Assembly: GCA_938091995.1 (NCBI GenBank)
Contig: CALKNZ010000037.1
Location: 1 to 48,533 of the forward strand
Direction of reading: 5' to 3'
DNA length: 48,533 nucleotides
Source: an uncultured Luminiphilus sp.
GTDB lineage: Bacteria; Pseudomonadota; Gammaproteobacteria; Pseudomonadales; Halieaceae
In this document: positions 25,816 to 41,204 of the stretch, piece after piece
Numbering within the stretch: position 1 is the first letter of the stretch
How the letters are laid out: every line of letters begins with the position of its first letter
Translations under genes and position numbers: made by a program
Notes under the pieces: model-generated
The model's input: only the letters and a program-made list of their open reading frames with translations
The model's database searches: none
Told to the model about the DNA's origin: nothing

Positions 25816-26274
25816 GGCGAGCCGCTCGCCGCGACTCAGTGCCTTTAAAAAGGCTCTTGGCTCTTCGTCGCTGTCAAAAAAGTGTGAGTAGCCTCTGAGC
25901 ATTGATACATCAATGCCATCGAGGTCTAAAAATCCCATTTGCCAGTCGCTGAATTCCCTTGCTTCAAGGGGCTCGTCAAAAAGTACCTCGACACCTTCAT
26001 GCCGCTGATCGTGCATTATATTGTTGAAGGTTTCCTGCACTCGTAAGCGACTGCCTTCGATGACCTGAAAGAATGATTGGTTTTTATGCAGAAGCAATCC
26101 TGAGATATTACGGCGCTCATTGAGTTCCCTCGCTTCTCTCAAGAGGCCAATGAGGTCCGCTGCCTTCATCTCGCGAGTCTGTGTGCTGACATAAGCAAGG
26201 TGAATGAGCTCGTCATCGGACGTACCCGAGACTTCATTCTCGGCACGGGTTATTACTACACTGTCGCTGCACAT
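25792..26274 (-). CDS. BLUF-domain blue-light photoreceptor, stand-alone
   Basis: A FAD-binding blue-light sensor. Counting from the ATG at 26272-26274 (preceded by GGAGG), the photocycle residues appear as Tyr28 (LAYVS), Asn52, Gln70 (FFQVIEG), Trp111 and Met113 (DWQMGF). These are offset by a constant seven from AppA Tyr21, Asn45, Gln63, Trp104 and Met106, which strongly supports a working flavin photocycle. The BLUF core spans about residues 22-115. About 45 residues follow, the usual short capping helices, with no EAL, GGDEF or AppA-like heme domain. It would therefore act through a partner protein. It is divergent from acsF, whose upstream region holds a PpsR-type box, and about 5 kb from ppsR. 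A role as PpsR antagonist or co-regulator is inference. A GTG at 26289 is a less likely start. Confidence 0.93.
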   Translation of the reverse strand: MCSDSVVITRAENEVSGTSDDELIHLAYVSTQTREMKAADLIGLLREARELNERRNISGLLLHKNQSFFQVIEGSRLRVQETFNNIMHDQRHEGVEVLFDEPLEAREFSDWQMGFLDLDGIDVSMLRGYSHFFDSDEEPRAFLKALSRGERLALLFRDLG

Positions 26275-26300
26275 GGGTGAAGCCTCCACAAATGTTGGAT

Positions 26301-26332
26301 TTGACCGCAGCCTGGGATTAGCCGCGGGTCAA
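26301..26332. promoter_or_regulatory. Dyad upstream of the BLUF gene
   Basis: TTGACC at 26301-26306 and GGTCAA at 26327-26332 form a 6-bp inverted repeat separated by 20 bases, 27-58 bases upstream of the BLUF ATG. It could be an operator or chance. Confidence 0.25.
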
Positions 26333-26414
26333 CTGTCTTCCCCCCACCTGTTTAAAGGCAGCAATTTCCCCCTTGAAGACACTACGCAAGTAAAATAATC
26401 TAGACAAGTCTTTT

Positions 26415-26432
26415 TGTAATAAAATAATGACA
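26415..26432. promoter_or_regulatory. PpsR/CrtJ-type binding site upstream of acsF
   Basis: TGTAATAAAATAATGACA is an exact match to the TGT-N12-ACA palindrome bound by PpsR/CrtJ. It lies 61-78 bases upstream of the acsF ATG and directly abuts a consensus -10 hexamer, so bound PpsR would block RNA polymerase. The same gap also serves the divergent BLUF gene. Confidence 0.75.
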
Positions 26433-26438
26433 TATAAT
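26433..26438 (+). promoter_or_regulatory. Likely acsF -10 element
   Basis: Perfect TATAAT immediately after the PpsR-type box and about 55 bases before the acsF ATG. A -35 match at 16-18 bases spacing is poor (T-rich CTTTTT), which suggests an activator-dependent or weak promoter. Confidence 0.5.
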
Positions 26439-26492
26439 GTAGGAAGGTGATTAACTCACGCCATCGTGGCCTCGGGGGCCAAAGGAGCACAC

Positions 26493-27548
26493 ATGGCAAC
26501 AACAACGGCACTAAACGATTCGACGCAGCAAGCACTAGAAAACAGATTGCTAGCACCGAAATTCTATCGAACTGACTATAAGGCTATGAATACCTTAGAT
26601 GTTTCCTCGGTTCGTGACGAGTGGGGCATGATGATGGCGAACTTCGAAGAGGATAAAAATCGCGCGCATTTCAAGCAGAGCATCGAGTTTGATCCAGAGT
26701 CTCTCGATGTGGACATGGATCTTAAGCGAGACTTTCTCGATTTCTTAGTCAGCTCAATTACATCTGAATATTCCGGCTGTGTCTTGTATCAAGAGATTGA
26801 GAAGAATGTAGACAACCCAGATGTCTCCAAATTAATGCGCTATATGGCCAGGGACGAGTCGCGGCATGCTGGCTTTATAAACCGAGCACTCAAGCAGCTG
26901 GGTGTCGCCGTAGACCTTAGTGTTTTGAAGCAAACCAAGGAATACCATTACTTTCGCCCTAAGTTCATTTACTACGCGACATACCTCTCAGAAAAAATTG
27001 GGTATGCGCGTTACATAACGATTTATCGTCATTTGCAGCGCAACCCACAAAATCAGTTTCATCCCATTTTTAACTGGTTTGAACGTTGGTGTAATGATGA
27101 GTACGCCCACGGAGAGGCCTTCGCCTTGTTAATGCGCTCTGATCCGAAGCTACTGCGAGGTCATAACAAACTGTGGATACGCTTTTTCCTACTGGCCGTT
27201 TATTCGACAATGTACGTGCGCGATCATTCTCGCCCAAAGTTGTATCAGGCGTTTGGTATGGATCCCACCAAGTTCGACTATCAGGTATTTGATATTACAA
27301 GCGAAATTTCCAAGCAAGTCTTTCCGATGACGCTAAATACTGATGACCCTCGATTTCGACGTGGTATGGAGCGGCTGTTGTCTTTGAGCGAAAAAGCTGA
27401 GCGCTTGCAGGCGAAGGGAGGCTTCGTAAACAAGTGCCTTCGATTGGGTGTTTTGGCTCAAACAGGCCTAACTTTTGCTCGTCTTTACTGTTTGCCCACC
27501 AAGCCCAACACCCTACCTGATCAGGTCTGTATGGCACCTGCCTGGTAA
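26493..27548 (+). CDS. acsF: Mg-protoporphyrin IX monomethyl ester oxidative cyclase (aerobic)
   Basis: The oxygen-dependent diiron cyclase that closes ring E to give divinyl protochlorophyllide. The ATG at 26493 has AAAGGAG 6 bases upstream; a GTG 27 bases earlier is not favoured. Diiron ligands sit in SEYSG (about 92), DESRHA (Glu122, His125) and NDEYAHGEAF (Glu203, His206), all in the expected order. At 351 aa it matches proteobacterial AcsF. It is a single-gene plus-strand unit here rather than part of the puh operon as in many proteobacteria, and it is controlled from a region with a PpsR-type box. No anaerobic BchE is seen in the window, consistent with an aerobic lifestyle. Confidence 0.97.
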   Translation: MATTTALNDSTQQALENRLLAPKFYRTDYKAMNTLDVSSVRDEWGMMMANFEEDKNRAHFKQSIEFDPESLDVDMDLKRDFLDFLVSSITSEYSGCVLYQEIEKNVDNPDVSKLMRYMARDESRHAGFINRALKQLGVAVDLSVLKQTKEYHYFRPKFIYYATYLSEKIGYARYITIYRHLQRNPQNQFHPIFNWFERWCNDEYAHGEAFALLMRSDPKLLRGHNKLWIRFFLLAVYSTMYVRDHSRPKLYQAFGMDPTKFDYQVFDITSEISKQVFPMTLNTDDPRFRRGMERLLSLSEKAERLQAKGGFVNKCLRLGVLAQTGLTFARLYCLPTKPNTLPDQVCMAPAW

Positions 27549-27644
27549 AAACTGCACCCTGAGGACAGTCGCGCTGGCTGCCCTCGGGTTGGCTCAGCGT
27601 TTTGTAGAACTCATTCCCGGGGCCTAGCTTGGCTGGTCGCACTT

Positions 27645-27661
27645 AAGGGCTTGGTGCCCTT
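27645..27661. terminator. Hairpin between convergent acsF and bchP units
   Basis: AAGGGC-TTGGT-GCCCTT is a perfect 6-bp stem in the 181-bp convergent gap. It has no T-run on either side, so at best a weak bidirectional terminator. Confidence 0.25.
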
Positions 27662-27729
27662 GATCCTAAACGCCTTCAGAAGGGATGCTTAGAGCGGATT
27701 CAAGTGTGCGTAAAAGTAAAGGGAGCGAT

Positions 27730-28020
27730 CTAACCTCGACCTCGTGCGAGTCCTTGTGGGCGATATCGCAACACCAGATCCATCAGATGGGCCAGCAGCG
27801 ATACGCATAGGCATAGCGCTAGCCAGTACCATTCAGCCTGGGTTAAGGCGAGGCGAATGCCCAGCATTAGAGCTGCTCCAGAGATGAGGTTGGGGATTAG
27901 CTTGCCCGGTCTTGGCCCGGTCCCGTTGTGACGATGGGCAACGGTGATGACGATGCCCTCAATAACAATGAGACAAAGGATGGCGTCGATAAGCCTTCCA
28001 GATAGCAGTAGCGCCTCCAC
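27730..28020 (-). CDS. Small membrane protein downstream of bchP
   Basis: A 96-residue protein with three hydrophobic segments: about 8-28, 42-60 and 63-85 (LIDAILCLIVIEGIVITV, ISGAALMLGIRLAL, YWLALCLCVSLLAHLMDLVL). It starts with GTG five bases after the bchP stop, so it is almost certainly in the ppsR-bchG-pucC-bchP operon. The Arg-rich ends (RYRPQGLARGRG) fit a cytosolic C-terminus. I do not recognise the family. The tight linkage suggests a role in pigment synthesis or membrane assembly, for example as a partner of BchP, but this is inference from position only. Confidence 0.75.
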   Translation of the reverse strand: MEALLLSGRLIDAILCLIVIEGIVITVAHRHNGTGPRPGKLIPNLISGAALMLGIRLALTQAEWYWLALCLCVSLLAHLMDLVLRYRPQGLARGRG

Positions 28021-28024
28021 TGAC

Positions 28025-29218
28025 TTATGAGGCTCGGGTAAGGCCTATCAGATTACCGATATCCTTCAGTGCCACTCTTAAATGAGCGGTTTTGCGGCGC
28101 TTCACCAGCTGTTTTTGCGTGTAAGCCTGCCAAGTGAGCTCTTGCACATCTTTGTCTTGGCACATGCTGACAAATTTCTCGCGGCGCTTGTCTGATCGGT
28201 ACCAGATGCGCTGCAGCAGTCCCAGTGCCCAGAATGTTTTACCGTGCAATTTCATAAACTGACGGCGTGCCTTGCCAAGGATTCGGGCATCGCCCACCTG
28301 TAAAAACTCATCCATGGTCTTGGCGGCAAGTTTACCGCATAGCATGGCGTAGTAGATTCCCTCGCCCGATGCGGGGGCAACAACACCGGCAGCATCACCA
28401 GATAACAAAACGCCTTTTCCGTCATCCCATCGCTTTAATGGTTTCATGGGTATTGGCGCGCCTTCTCGACGAACGGTTTGGCAGGCGTCTAATCCTGTCT
28501 TAGCGCGCAGTGCGGCTACTGAATTACGCGCTGAAAAGCCGTCAGTTTCACTGCCGACACCAATACTTGCATGTCTGCCATGGGGGAAAACCCAGGCATA
28601 GAAGTCGGGTGATAGATCTCCCTGATACCAAACATCGCAACGGTCACTGTCATAGAGTTCATCGTTGGCCGCAGGTGCTTCCACAATTTCGTGATAAGCA
28701 AGTACCCACCGAGCATTTTTGCTGCAAGGGATCGCTTGTTTGGCGACATTAGAACGTGCGCCATCAGCACCGATAACGCTGCGGGTGGTAACGCTAACGT
28801 TCTCTAGTCCCGCTTCTTTGCTTTGAAAGTCAATGTGCAGAACACCTTCGTTATCGTAGTGCAAAGCCTTGAACGCACCGATGCGCAATTCAGCCCCCGC
28901 TGATACGGCGCGTTCTCGCAGCCAGGGGTCAAAGACATCGCGATCCACCATGCCGACAAAAGTTTCACCCACCGGCATATCCACCTTTTTTTCCGTGGGC
29001 GATATCATTCGAGCTGACCGTATGCGAGCGACTAAAAGCTCTTCGGGTATTTCGAACTCATCGACTAAACAGGGCGGAATAGCGCCGCCACAAGGCTTAA
29101 TCCGAAAAGCGCGTTCGAGCAGCAGCACTCGATAATTCTGTTGAGCTAAATGTTCAGCAGCGCTTGCCCCCGAAGGGCCGCCACCGATTACCACTACGTC
29201 ATAGTCTGTATTGGACAC
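28025..29218 (-). CDS. bchP: Geranylgeranyl reductase (bacteriochlorophyll)
   Basis: Reduces the geranylgeranyl tail of bacteriochlorophyll to phytyl using NADPH and FAD. The FAD motif VVIGGGPSGASAAEHLA is at residues 9-25. KPCGGAIPP is the characteristic BchP/ChlP segment, GMVDRDVFDPWLRE follows, and LSGDAAGVVAPASGEGIYYAM is the second FAD motif. The start is GTG with GGGGGA upstream. At 397 aa it is normal. Its order after bchG and the PucC-like gene matches the conserved bchG-ORF428-bchP arrangement of proteobacterial photosynthesis clusters. Confidence 0.96.
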   Translation of the reverse strand: MSNTDYDVVVIGGGPSGASAAEHLAQQNYRVLLLERAFRIKPCGGAIPPCLVDEFEIPEELLVARIRSARMISPTEKKVDMPVGETFVGMVDRDVFDPWLRERAVSAGAELRIGAFKALHYDNEGVLHIDFQSKEAGLENVSVTTRSVIGADGARSNVAKQAIPCSKNARWVLAYHEIVEAPAANDELYDSDRCDVWYQGDLSPDFYAWVFPHGRHASIGVGSETDGFSARNSVAALRAKTGLDACQTVRREGAPIPMKPLKRWDDGKGVLLSGDAAGVVAPASGEGIYYAMLCGKLAAKTMDEFLQVGDARILGKARRQFMKLHGKTFWALGLLQRIWYRSDKRREKFVSMCQDKDVQELTWQAYTQKQLVKRRKTAHLRVALKDIGNLIGLTRAS

Positions 29219-29233
29219 AATTGGATTCCCCCG

Positions 29234-30589
29234 TTAATTGCGACCTGCCATCACTTCCTGCATGGCAATTTCCCCAAAGTTTGGGGTCGATTTTTCTACA
29301 TCTTGTTGTTCACTTTTACCAATGCCCAGCCCCAGCCAGGCAGCCACGAGAAACATGGCTGCTTCAAAACTGAATACCAGGCCATAAGCATGCGCGGGTA
29401 CTTCGACCCAAATTCGGCACACATCAACGGCGACGGTGCCCAAAAAGCCACCTAAAGCAAATGCGATAGCTTGAGCAGCGCCCCAAAGTCCCATGCGTAA
29501 GCCCTCTCGACCCGATTGGCCGGCGCTCGCAAGGGTCATCATGGTTGCTATAGCCGCCACGGCGAATGCGCCGTTGGCGAAACCAAGAAGAAATACATTG
29601 GCAGAGAGGTTCCAAGCTTCTGGGTTCAGGCCTCCACTAGCCAGTGCGAGTAGTACCAACCCTGATGCAATACAGCCGCCAACCGTCCAGGCTCGAAGCA
29701 GCTGCACGCCGTGTTTGCTAAACAGCGAGCCGCTAGCGGCAACCGCGATCATACCGACCAGCACCCCAGCATGTTGTGTGCCAGCAAGCTGGGTGGATGC
29801 GCCTGGGGATAAGCCAAAGACCAGCCCTGCATAGGGCTCAAGTATGAGGTCTTGAAAGGAGTACGCAAGCATTGAGAAAAATACAAACATCGTAAATTGG
29901 CGAGCTTGAGGCTCCTGCCATATCTTTTTCAGGGCGACACTAAACGGAGGTTTTTCAGGTTCCACGATGGGTTGCGAGGCGTATGTACTGGGCTCAACAT
30001 TGCGTATGGCCAGTACAGTGACGCACATGGCGAGTATCGATACGGTAGCCGTCACGATTAATAGTCGGCTGGGGGAAAAGGGATCTAGAAAATGCCCGGC
30101 CACTCCCGCGGTCACCGCAAAACCAGCGATCATCATAAACCACACAAGCGTTGCTGCCGCGGGTTTTCGCTCAGGTGCTACGACCTTGGCCAATAAAACT
30201 AACAAAGAAGTACCGGTAGCACCTGATCCCAAGCCTATGCCAAAAAAGCCCAAGAAGGACACAATTGAACCGGTGATGACACTGCTGGCCATTAGCACTG
30301 TGCCAAAGGCGGCTACTACGCCGCTTAGAGCAAGGAGTGCCATGCCACCCAGTATCCAGGGTGTGCGACGTCCGCCAATATCCGATCCATAGCCAATTCT
30401 TGGGCGCGCAAGCTGGACAAAATGGTGTACCGCCACTAGAAATCCGGGCAGCATCGCGGGTAGAGCCATCTCCACAACCATGACGCGGTTAAGTGTAGAT
30501 GTGGTAAGTACGATAATCGCACCCAAGGAAGTTTGGATGAGTCCAAGTCGGGCGATGCCCAGCCAACTCAGGTTTATTGGGGTTGTCAT
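29234..30589 (-). CDS. PucC-family MFS transporter (ORF428/Bch2 type)
   Basis: A 12-helix major facilitator of the LhaA/PucC/ORF428 group. The first helix region TLNRVMVVEMALPA and the loop RPRIGYGSDIGGRRTPWI are diagnostic. The ATG at 30587-30589 overlaps the bchG stop as ATGA, making 451 aa; an upstream extension of 26 residues runs within bchG and is rejected. In purple bacteria the member between bchG and bchP is the ORF428/Bch2 type. PucC-family proteins are thought to help deliver bacteriochlorophyll or assemble light-harvesting complexes; the exact substrate is unsettled. A second family member, lhaA, is also in this window. Confidence 0.93.
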   Translation of the reverse strand: MTTPINLSWLGIARLGLIQTSLGAIIVLTTSTLNRVMVVEMALPAMLPGFLVAVHHFVQLARPRIGYGSDIGGRRTPWILGGMALLALSGVVAAFGTVLMASSVITGSIVSFLGFFGIGLGSGATGTSLLVLLAKVVAPERKPAAATLVWFMMIAGFAVTAGVAGHFLDPFSPSRLLIVTATVSILAMCVTVLAIRNVEPSTYASQPIVEPEKPPFSVALKKIWQEPQARQFTMFVFFSMLAYSFQDLILEPYAGLVFGLSPGASTQLAGTQHAGVLVGMIAVAASGSLFSKHGVQLLRAWTVGGCIASGLVLLALASGGLNPEAWNLSANVFLLGFANGAFAVAAIATMMTLASAGQSGREGLRMGLWGAAQAIAFALGGFLGTVAVDVCRIWVEVPAHAYGLVFSFEAAMFLVAAWLGLGIGKSEQQDVEKSTPNFGEIAMQEVMAGRN

Positions 30590-31494
30590 AGGATTGTGCT
30601 CGGTAGGGCGGTCGCGCTGATCATCATGCCGCTGACGTACGCCATGACGCCTGTACCGTTGTACCAAGGTGCCAATTTCTCTGGATTTTTAACCAGCTTC
30701 GCCATGGCGAAAAGTTGCCCGACAATCAATAGTGAGACCGTTGCTGCTTGCCAATTAGCACCCGTATGAATTAATAGCATAACGACAAAAAATTGCGGTA
30801 TTGCCATAAACCAGCAGGCAACGACTGCCGCCCTGTGTAGTCCGTATTCCGCTGGCAGGGAGCGAAGTCCCAAGGCCCGGTCACCCGTAACAGATTTGAA
30901 GTCGTTCAGTGTCATAATGCCGTGGGCGCCAATACTGTAGAGGCCAGCAATTGTGAGGATCTGCCAAGAGGGCAGCATCCCGCCAAGGAACACCGCTGCG
31001 CCAGTGAGCCACGCTAAGCCCTCATAGCTTAAACCTACGGCGGCCGCGCCCCACCAGCCATTGCGCTTTAACCGAACCGGCGGGGCACTATAGGCCCAAG
31101 CTAGTATCAGGCCCACCAGCGTGGCAATGCCGACCCAAAAGCCTAAGGCTGCGCCCCAGGCTGCGGCCAAGCCGGTCCAGACAACGGCGAAAATCAATCC
31201 CCAGTTCCCCGGGACTCTGCCCGATGGTATGGCCCGATGTGGTTCATTGATGGCGTCTACATCGCGATCAAACCAGTCGTTGACCACCTGACTGGCGCCA
31301 CAGACCATTGGGCCGGCAAGTAACATGCCGGCAACAAGCAGCACGGGATTCTCAACCAGGCCGACGCCACTCGACACCGCGCCACAAAGAAACGCCCACA
31401 TGGGTGGAAACCAGGTAATGGGCTTCAGTAATTCAAGCAGCGCGCCCGCCTGAGGGCGGGTTGCGGGAACATCAAAAGAGGAGGCTCTTTGCAT
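30586..31494 (-). CDS. bchG: Bacteriochlorophyll synthase (UbiA-type prenyltransferase)
   Basis: Attaches geranylgeranyl diphosphate to bacteriochlorophyllide a in the membrane. The UbiA-family Asp-rich motif NDWFDRDVDAINEPHRAIPSG is split across its usual position near residue 90; the N-terminal LLKPITWFPPMWAFLCGAVSSG is typical of BchG. About eight membrane helices, 302 aa. The ATG lies three bases beyond a small hairpin and has no clear Shine-Dalgarno sequence, so initiation may be regulated or coupled. It follows ppsR on the same strand with a 71-base gap rich in inverted repeats. Confidence 0.96.
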   Translation of the reverse strand: MQRASSFDVPATRPQAGALLELLKPITWFPPMWAFLCGAVSSGVGLVENPVLLVAGMLLAGPMVCGASQVVNDWFDRDVDAINEPHRAIPSGRVPGNWGLIFAVVWTGLAAAWGAALGFWVGIATLVGLILAWAYSAPPVRLKRNGWWGAAAVGLSYEGLAWLTGAAVFLGGMLPSWQILTIAGLYSIGAHGIMTLNDFKSVTGDRALGLRSLPAEYGLHRAAVVACWFMAIPQFFVVMLLIHTGANWQAATVSLLIVGQLFAMAKLVKNPEKLAPWYNGTGVMAYVSGMMISATALPSTIL

Positions 31495-31497
31495 AGT

Positions 31498-31520
31498 TGA
31501 GAGGTTAAACAGGCCTCTCA
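31498..31520 (-). promoter_or_regulatory. Hairpin abutting the bchG start codon
   Basis: TGAGAGG and CCTCTCA form a perfect 7-bp stem with a 9-nt loop, ending three bases before the bchG AUG in the transcript. The only purine-rich stretch that could pair with 16S rRNA (GAGAGG) is inside the stem. Translation control is inference. Confidence 0.45.
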
Positions 31521-31525
31521 GCCGC

Positions 31526-31543
31526 CGTCAAACTTTATTTACA
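31526..31543. promoter_or_regulatory. PpsR-type box with one mismatch upstream of bchG
   Basis: Read on the minus strand, TGTAAATAAAGTTTGACG fits TGT-N12-ACA with one final mismatch (G for A). It shares TGTAA at the left and TTGAC at the right with the acsF and bchF boxes. It is 32-49 bases upstream of the bchG ATG. Confidence 0.45.
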
Positions 31544-31563
31544 CATTATCAGTAAATAAAGTT
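31531..31563. repeat. Perfect 12-bp inverted repeat between ppsR and bchG
   Basis: AACTTTATTTAC and GTAAATAAAGTT flank a 9-nt loop and start two bases after the ppsR stop. AT-rich, so a poor intrinsic terminator; it may be an mRNA hairpin protecting the ppsR 3' end or a DNA operator. It overlaps the one-mismatch PpsR box. Confidence 0.85.
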
Positions 31564-31565
31564 GG

Positions 31566-32936
31566 TCATTCCCGGGATTCAGTCTCGGTCTCGCCAATGC
31601 CGTAGCGTCGCAATTTAGTGTATAGGCTCTGCCGGCTCAGGCCTAAAATTTCGGCGGCCGAGGCGCGATTGTCTCGGGTCAGCTTGAGTGCTGCCTCTAT
31701 ACACAAAGCTTCAATAACGTCGGTCGATTCACGAACGAGCTCTTTCAGGGGGTGGCGACCTACACGTTCGGTTATTTGCTCTATTGAGCGTGGTAGTCGC
31801 TCGGTGAGTGGATGGTCTGTTGTGAGACGTCGGCTGATATCCCGAATAAAGAAGACAATCTTTGGGTTATCCCCTCGTTGGACGGTTGCGGCAGAGATTT
31901 CGATCTCTGATGTCGTGCCCACACTATTCTTGAGGACTGACGCGTAGAGCTTTATGGTGCGCCCCTGCTTGAGATTGCTGAGCATGACGGAGAGGTCGAC
32001 GGTTGACCGCCCAATCCAGTTATCGAGAGTTCTACCAATCACTTGATCGGGTGCCGCGACACTAACCCACTCAAGAAAGACTGAGTTTACGTGTTCAATG
32101 CGACCATCGGTGTCAACTTGGACAATGGCATCAGGGGCGAGTTGAAAGGTGTCAGCAAGATGCATATCTTGCAGATTACTGTCTTCTCCTGTGCTGGAGA
32201 GTCTGATCAGGTAGCGGGACTCGGGTCCTTGTCGCTGGAAGCTAACCAAGACATCACTGCCGTGAGGAACATTGGGTAGCACTATTCGCCGTAGGCTGTT
32301 GGTCCCGGTTTCCCGGGCGGAAGCCAGTAGAGATTGAATCTCTATGGAGTTGAGGGGAAGAGGGCGCCCAATAATACTTTGGCCCTCTGTGCCCAACATG
32401 GCGTTGGCTTGAGAATTAGCTTCTAAAACGCGCCCGGTACCCTCATCAACAACTAAAATTCCGTCGCTGGTCAACTCTAGCAAACGGCGATAGCGGTTTT
32501 CCATTTGGCGCAGCGCCCAATAGTCTTGTTCCATTGCATGTTGAGCATTAAGCACCTGCTGTCGCAGGTCACTCACGACTCTCAGGTCCCGACCAATGGC
32601 AATCACGCCCTCACCGTCAACGGGTTGAATGAGCCTGAAGCTCATGGGCAACTCCTCACTGGTTTCTGTGGCCCGAATATTCACATCAACACGATTTGGG
32701 GTGTTGGGTGTTCGTGAAGCGGCGGTCAGGGCTTTTTTTGCGCGTTCCACATGCTCTTCAATACACAGCTCATGCCAGCGCTGTCCGCGCCAGGGTATCC
32801 GCATCAGGTCGGTCAGTTCGGCATTGGTTACCGCCACGTCAAGGCAAAATCCTTCAGCGTCTAACTGCAGTTGCACGTCTGCTACGGCTTCGAGCACCGA
32901 GGCGACAGCGGCTGGGTCGAGTTTTTTTAGCAACAC
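31566..32936 (-). CDS. ppsR: PpsR/CrtJ transcriptional repressor of photosynthesis genes
   Basis: DNA-binding repressor of pigment and photosystem genes under aerobic conditions. An N-terminal PAS-like segment (about 15-120) is followed by PAS1 (about 148-240, LLELTSDGILVVDEGTGRVLEAN), PAS2 (about 265-370, FQLAPDAIVQVDTDGRIEHVN), and a C-terminal Fis-type helix-turn-helix (AAEILGLSRQSLYTKLRRYGI). Cysteines are at 31, 58 and 412. Cys412, at the helix-turn-helix edge (LCIEAALKL), matches the Rhodobacter Cys424/Cys420. The second redox Cys between PAS domains (Cys251/249) is absent, so the classical disulfide cannot form. It starts with GTG, with AAAGGA 5 bases upstream. It is divergent from bchF and likely the first gene of the bchG unit. 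Confidence 0.96.
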   Translation of the reverse strand: MLLKKLDPAAVASVLEAVADVQLQLDAEGFCLDVAVTNAELTDLMRIPWRGQRWHELCIEEHVERAKKALTAASRTPNTPNRVDVNIRATETSEELPMSFRLIQPVDGEGVIAIGRDLRVVSDLRQQVLNAQHAMEQDYWALRQMENRYRRLLELTSDGILVVDEGTGRVLEANSQANAMLGTEGQSIIGRPLPLNSIEIQSLLASARETGTNSLRRIVLPNVPHGSDVLVSFQRQGPESRYLIRLSSTGEDSNLQDMHLADTFQLAPDAIVQVDTDGRIEHVNSVFLEWVSVAAPDQVIGRTLDNWIGRSTVDLSVMLSNLKQGRTIKLYASVLKNSVGTTSEIEISAATVQRGDNPKIVFFIRDISRRLTTDHPLTERLPRSIEQITERVGRHPLKELVRESTDVIEALCIEAALKLTRDNRASAAEILGLSRQSLYTKLRRYGIGETETESRE

Positions 32937-33109
32937 CTAGTCCTTTATGAGTGTTTATTGAGTGCTCTGTACGCCATTTTGCGGTTGAAACACTCGGAAT
33001 TGAAGCGAGGTTTACACCAGAGGGCAAGAAAACTCACCCAAAATGGACATATTTCGGACATTTAACCCTATTCGGCCATAAAACGTCACTTTTTTTAGTC
33101 TCTAAGAGA

Positions 33110-33127
33110 TGTAATAACAAGTTGACA
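33110..33127. promoter_or_regulatory. PpsR/CrtJ-type binding site upstream of bchF
   Basis: TGTAATAACAAGTTGACA is an exact TGT-N12-ACA palindrome and closely resembles the acsF box. Its right half is also the -35 hexamer TTGACA of the bchF promoter. It lies between divergent ppsR and bchF, so it could also mediate autoregulation. Confidence 0.78.
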
Positions 33128-33149
33128 CCCGTGGAGAGGGAGGGATAAT
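33122..33149 (+). promoter_or_regulatory. Sigma70-type promoter of the bchF-puh operon
   Basis: TTGACA at 33122-33127 and GATAAT at 33144-33149, with a 16-base spacer. Transcription would begin around 33156, which favours the downstream GTG start of bchF. The -35 overlaps the PpsR-type box, giving direct repression. Confidence 0.6.
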
Positions 33150-33195
33150 CTTGATCGAAAGTACCCGTGGAGCGCACATCGCGCTGGAGGTCATC

Positions 33196-41185
<7,990 letters not shown>

Positions 41186-41204
41186 TTAGGATGGTGGACT
41201 AGAC

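Noticed and set aside
29493..30392. Plus-strand frames antisense to the PucC-like transporter
   Set aside because: Composition is typical of the complement of a membrane protein gene (rich in Ala, Thr, Pro); no ribosome site.
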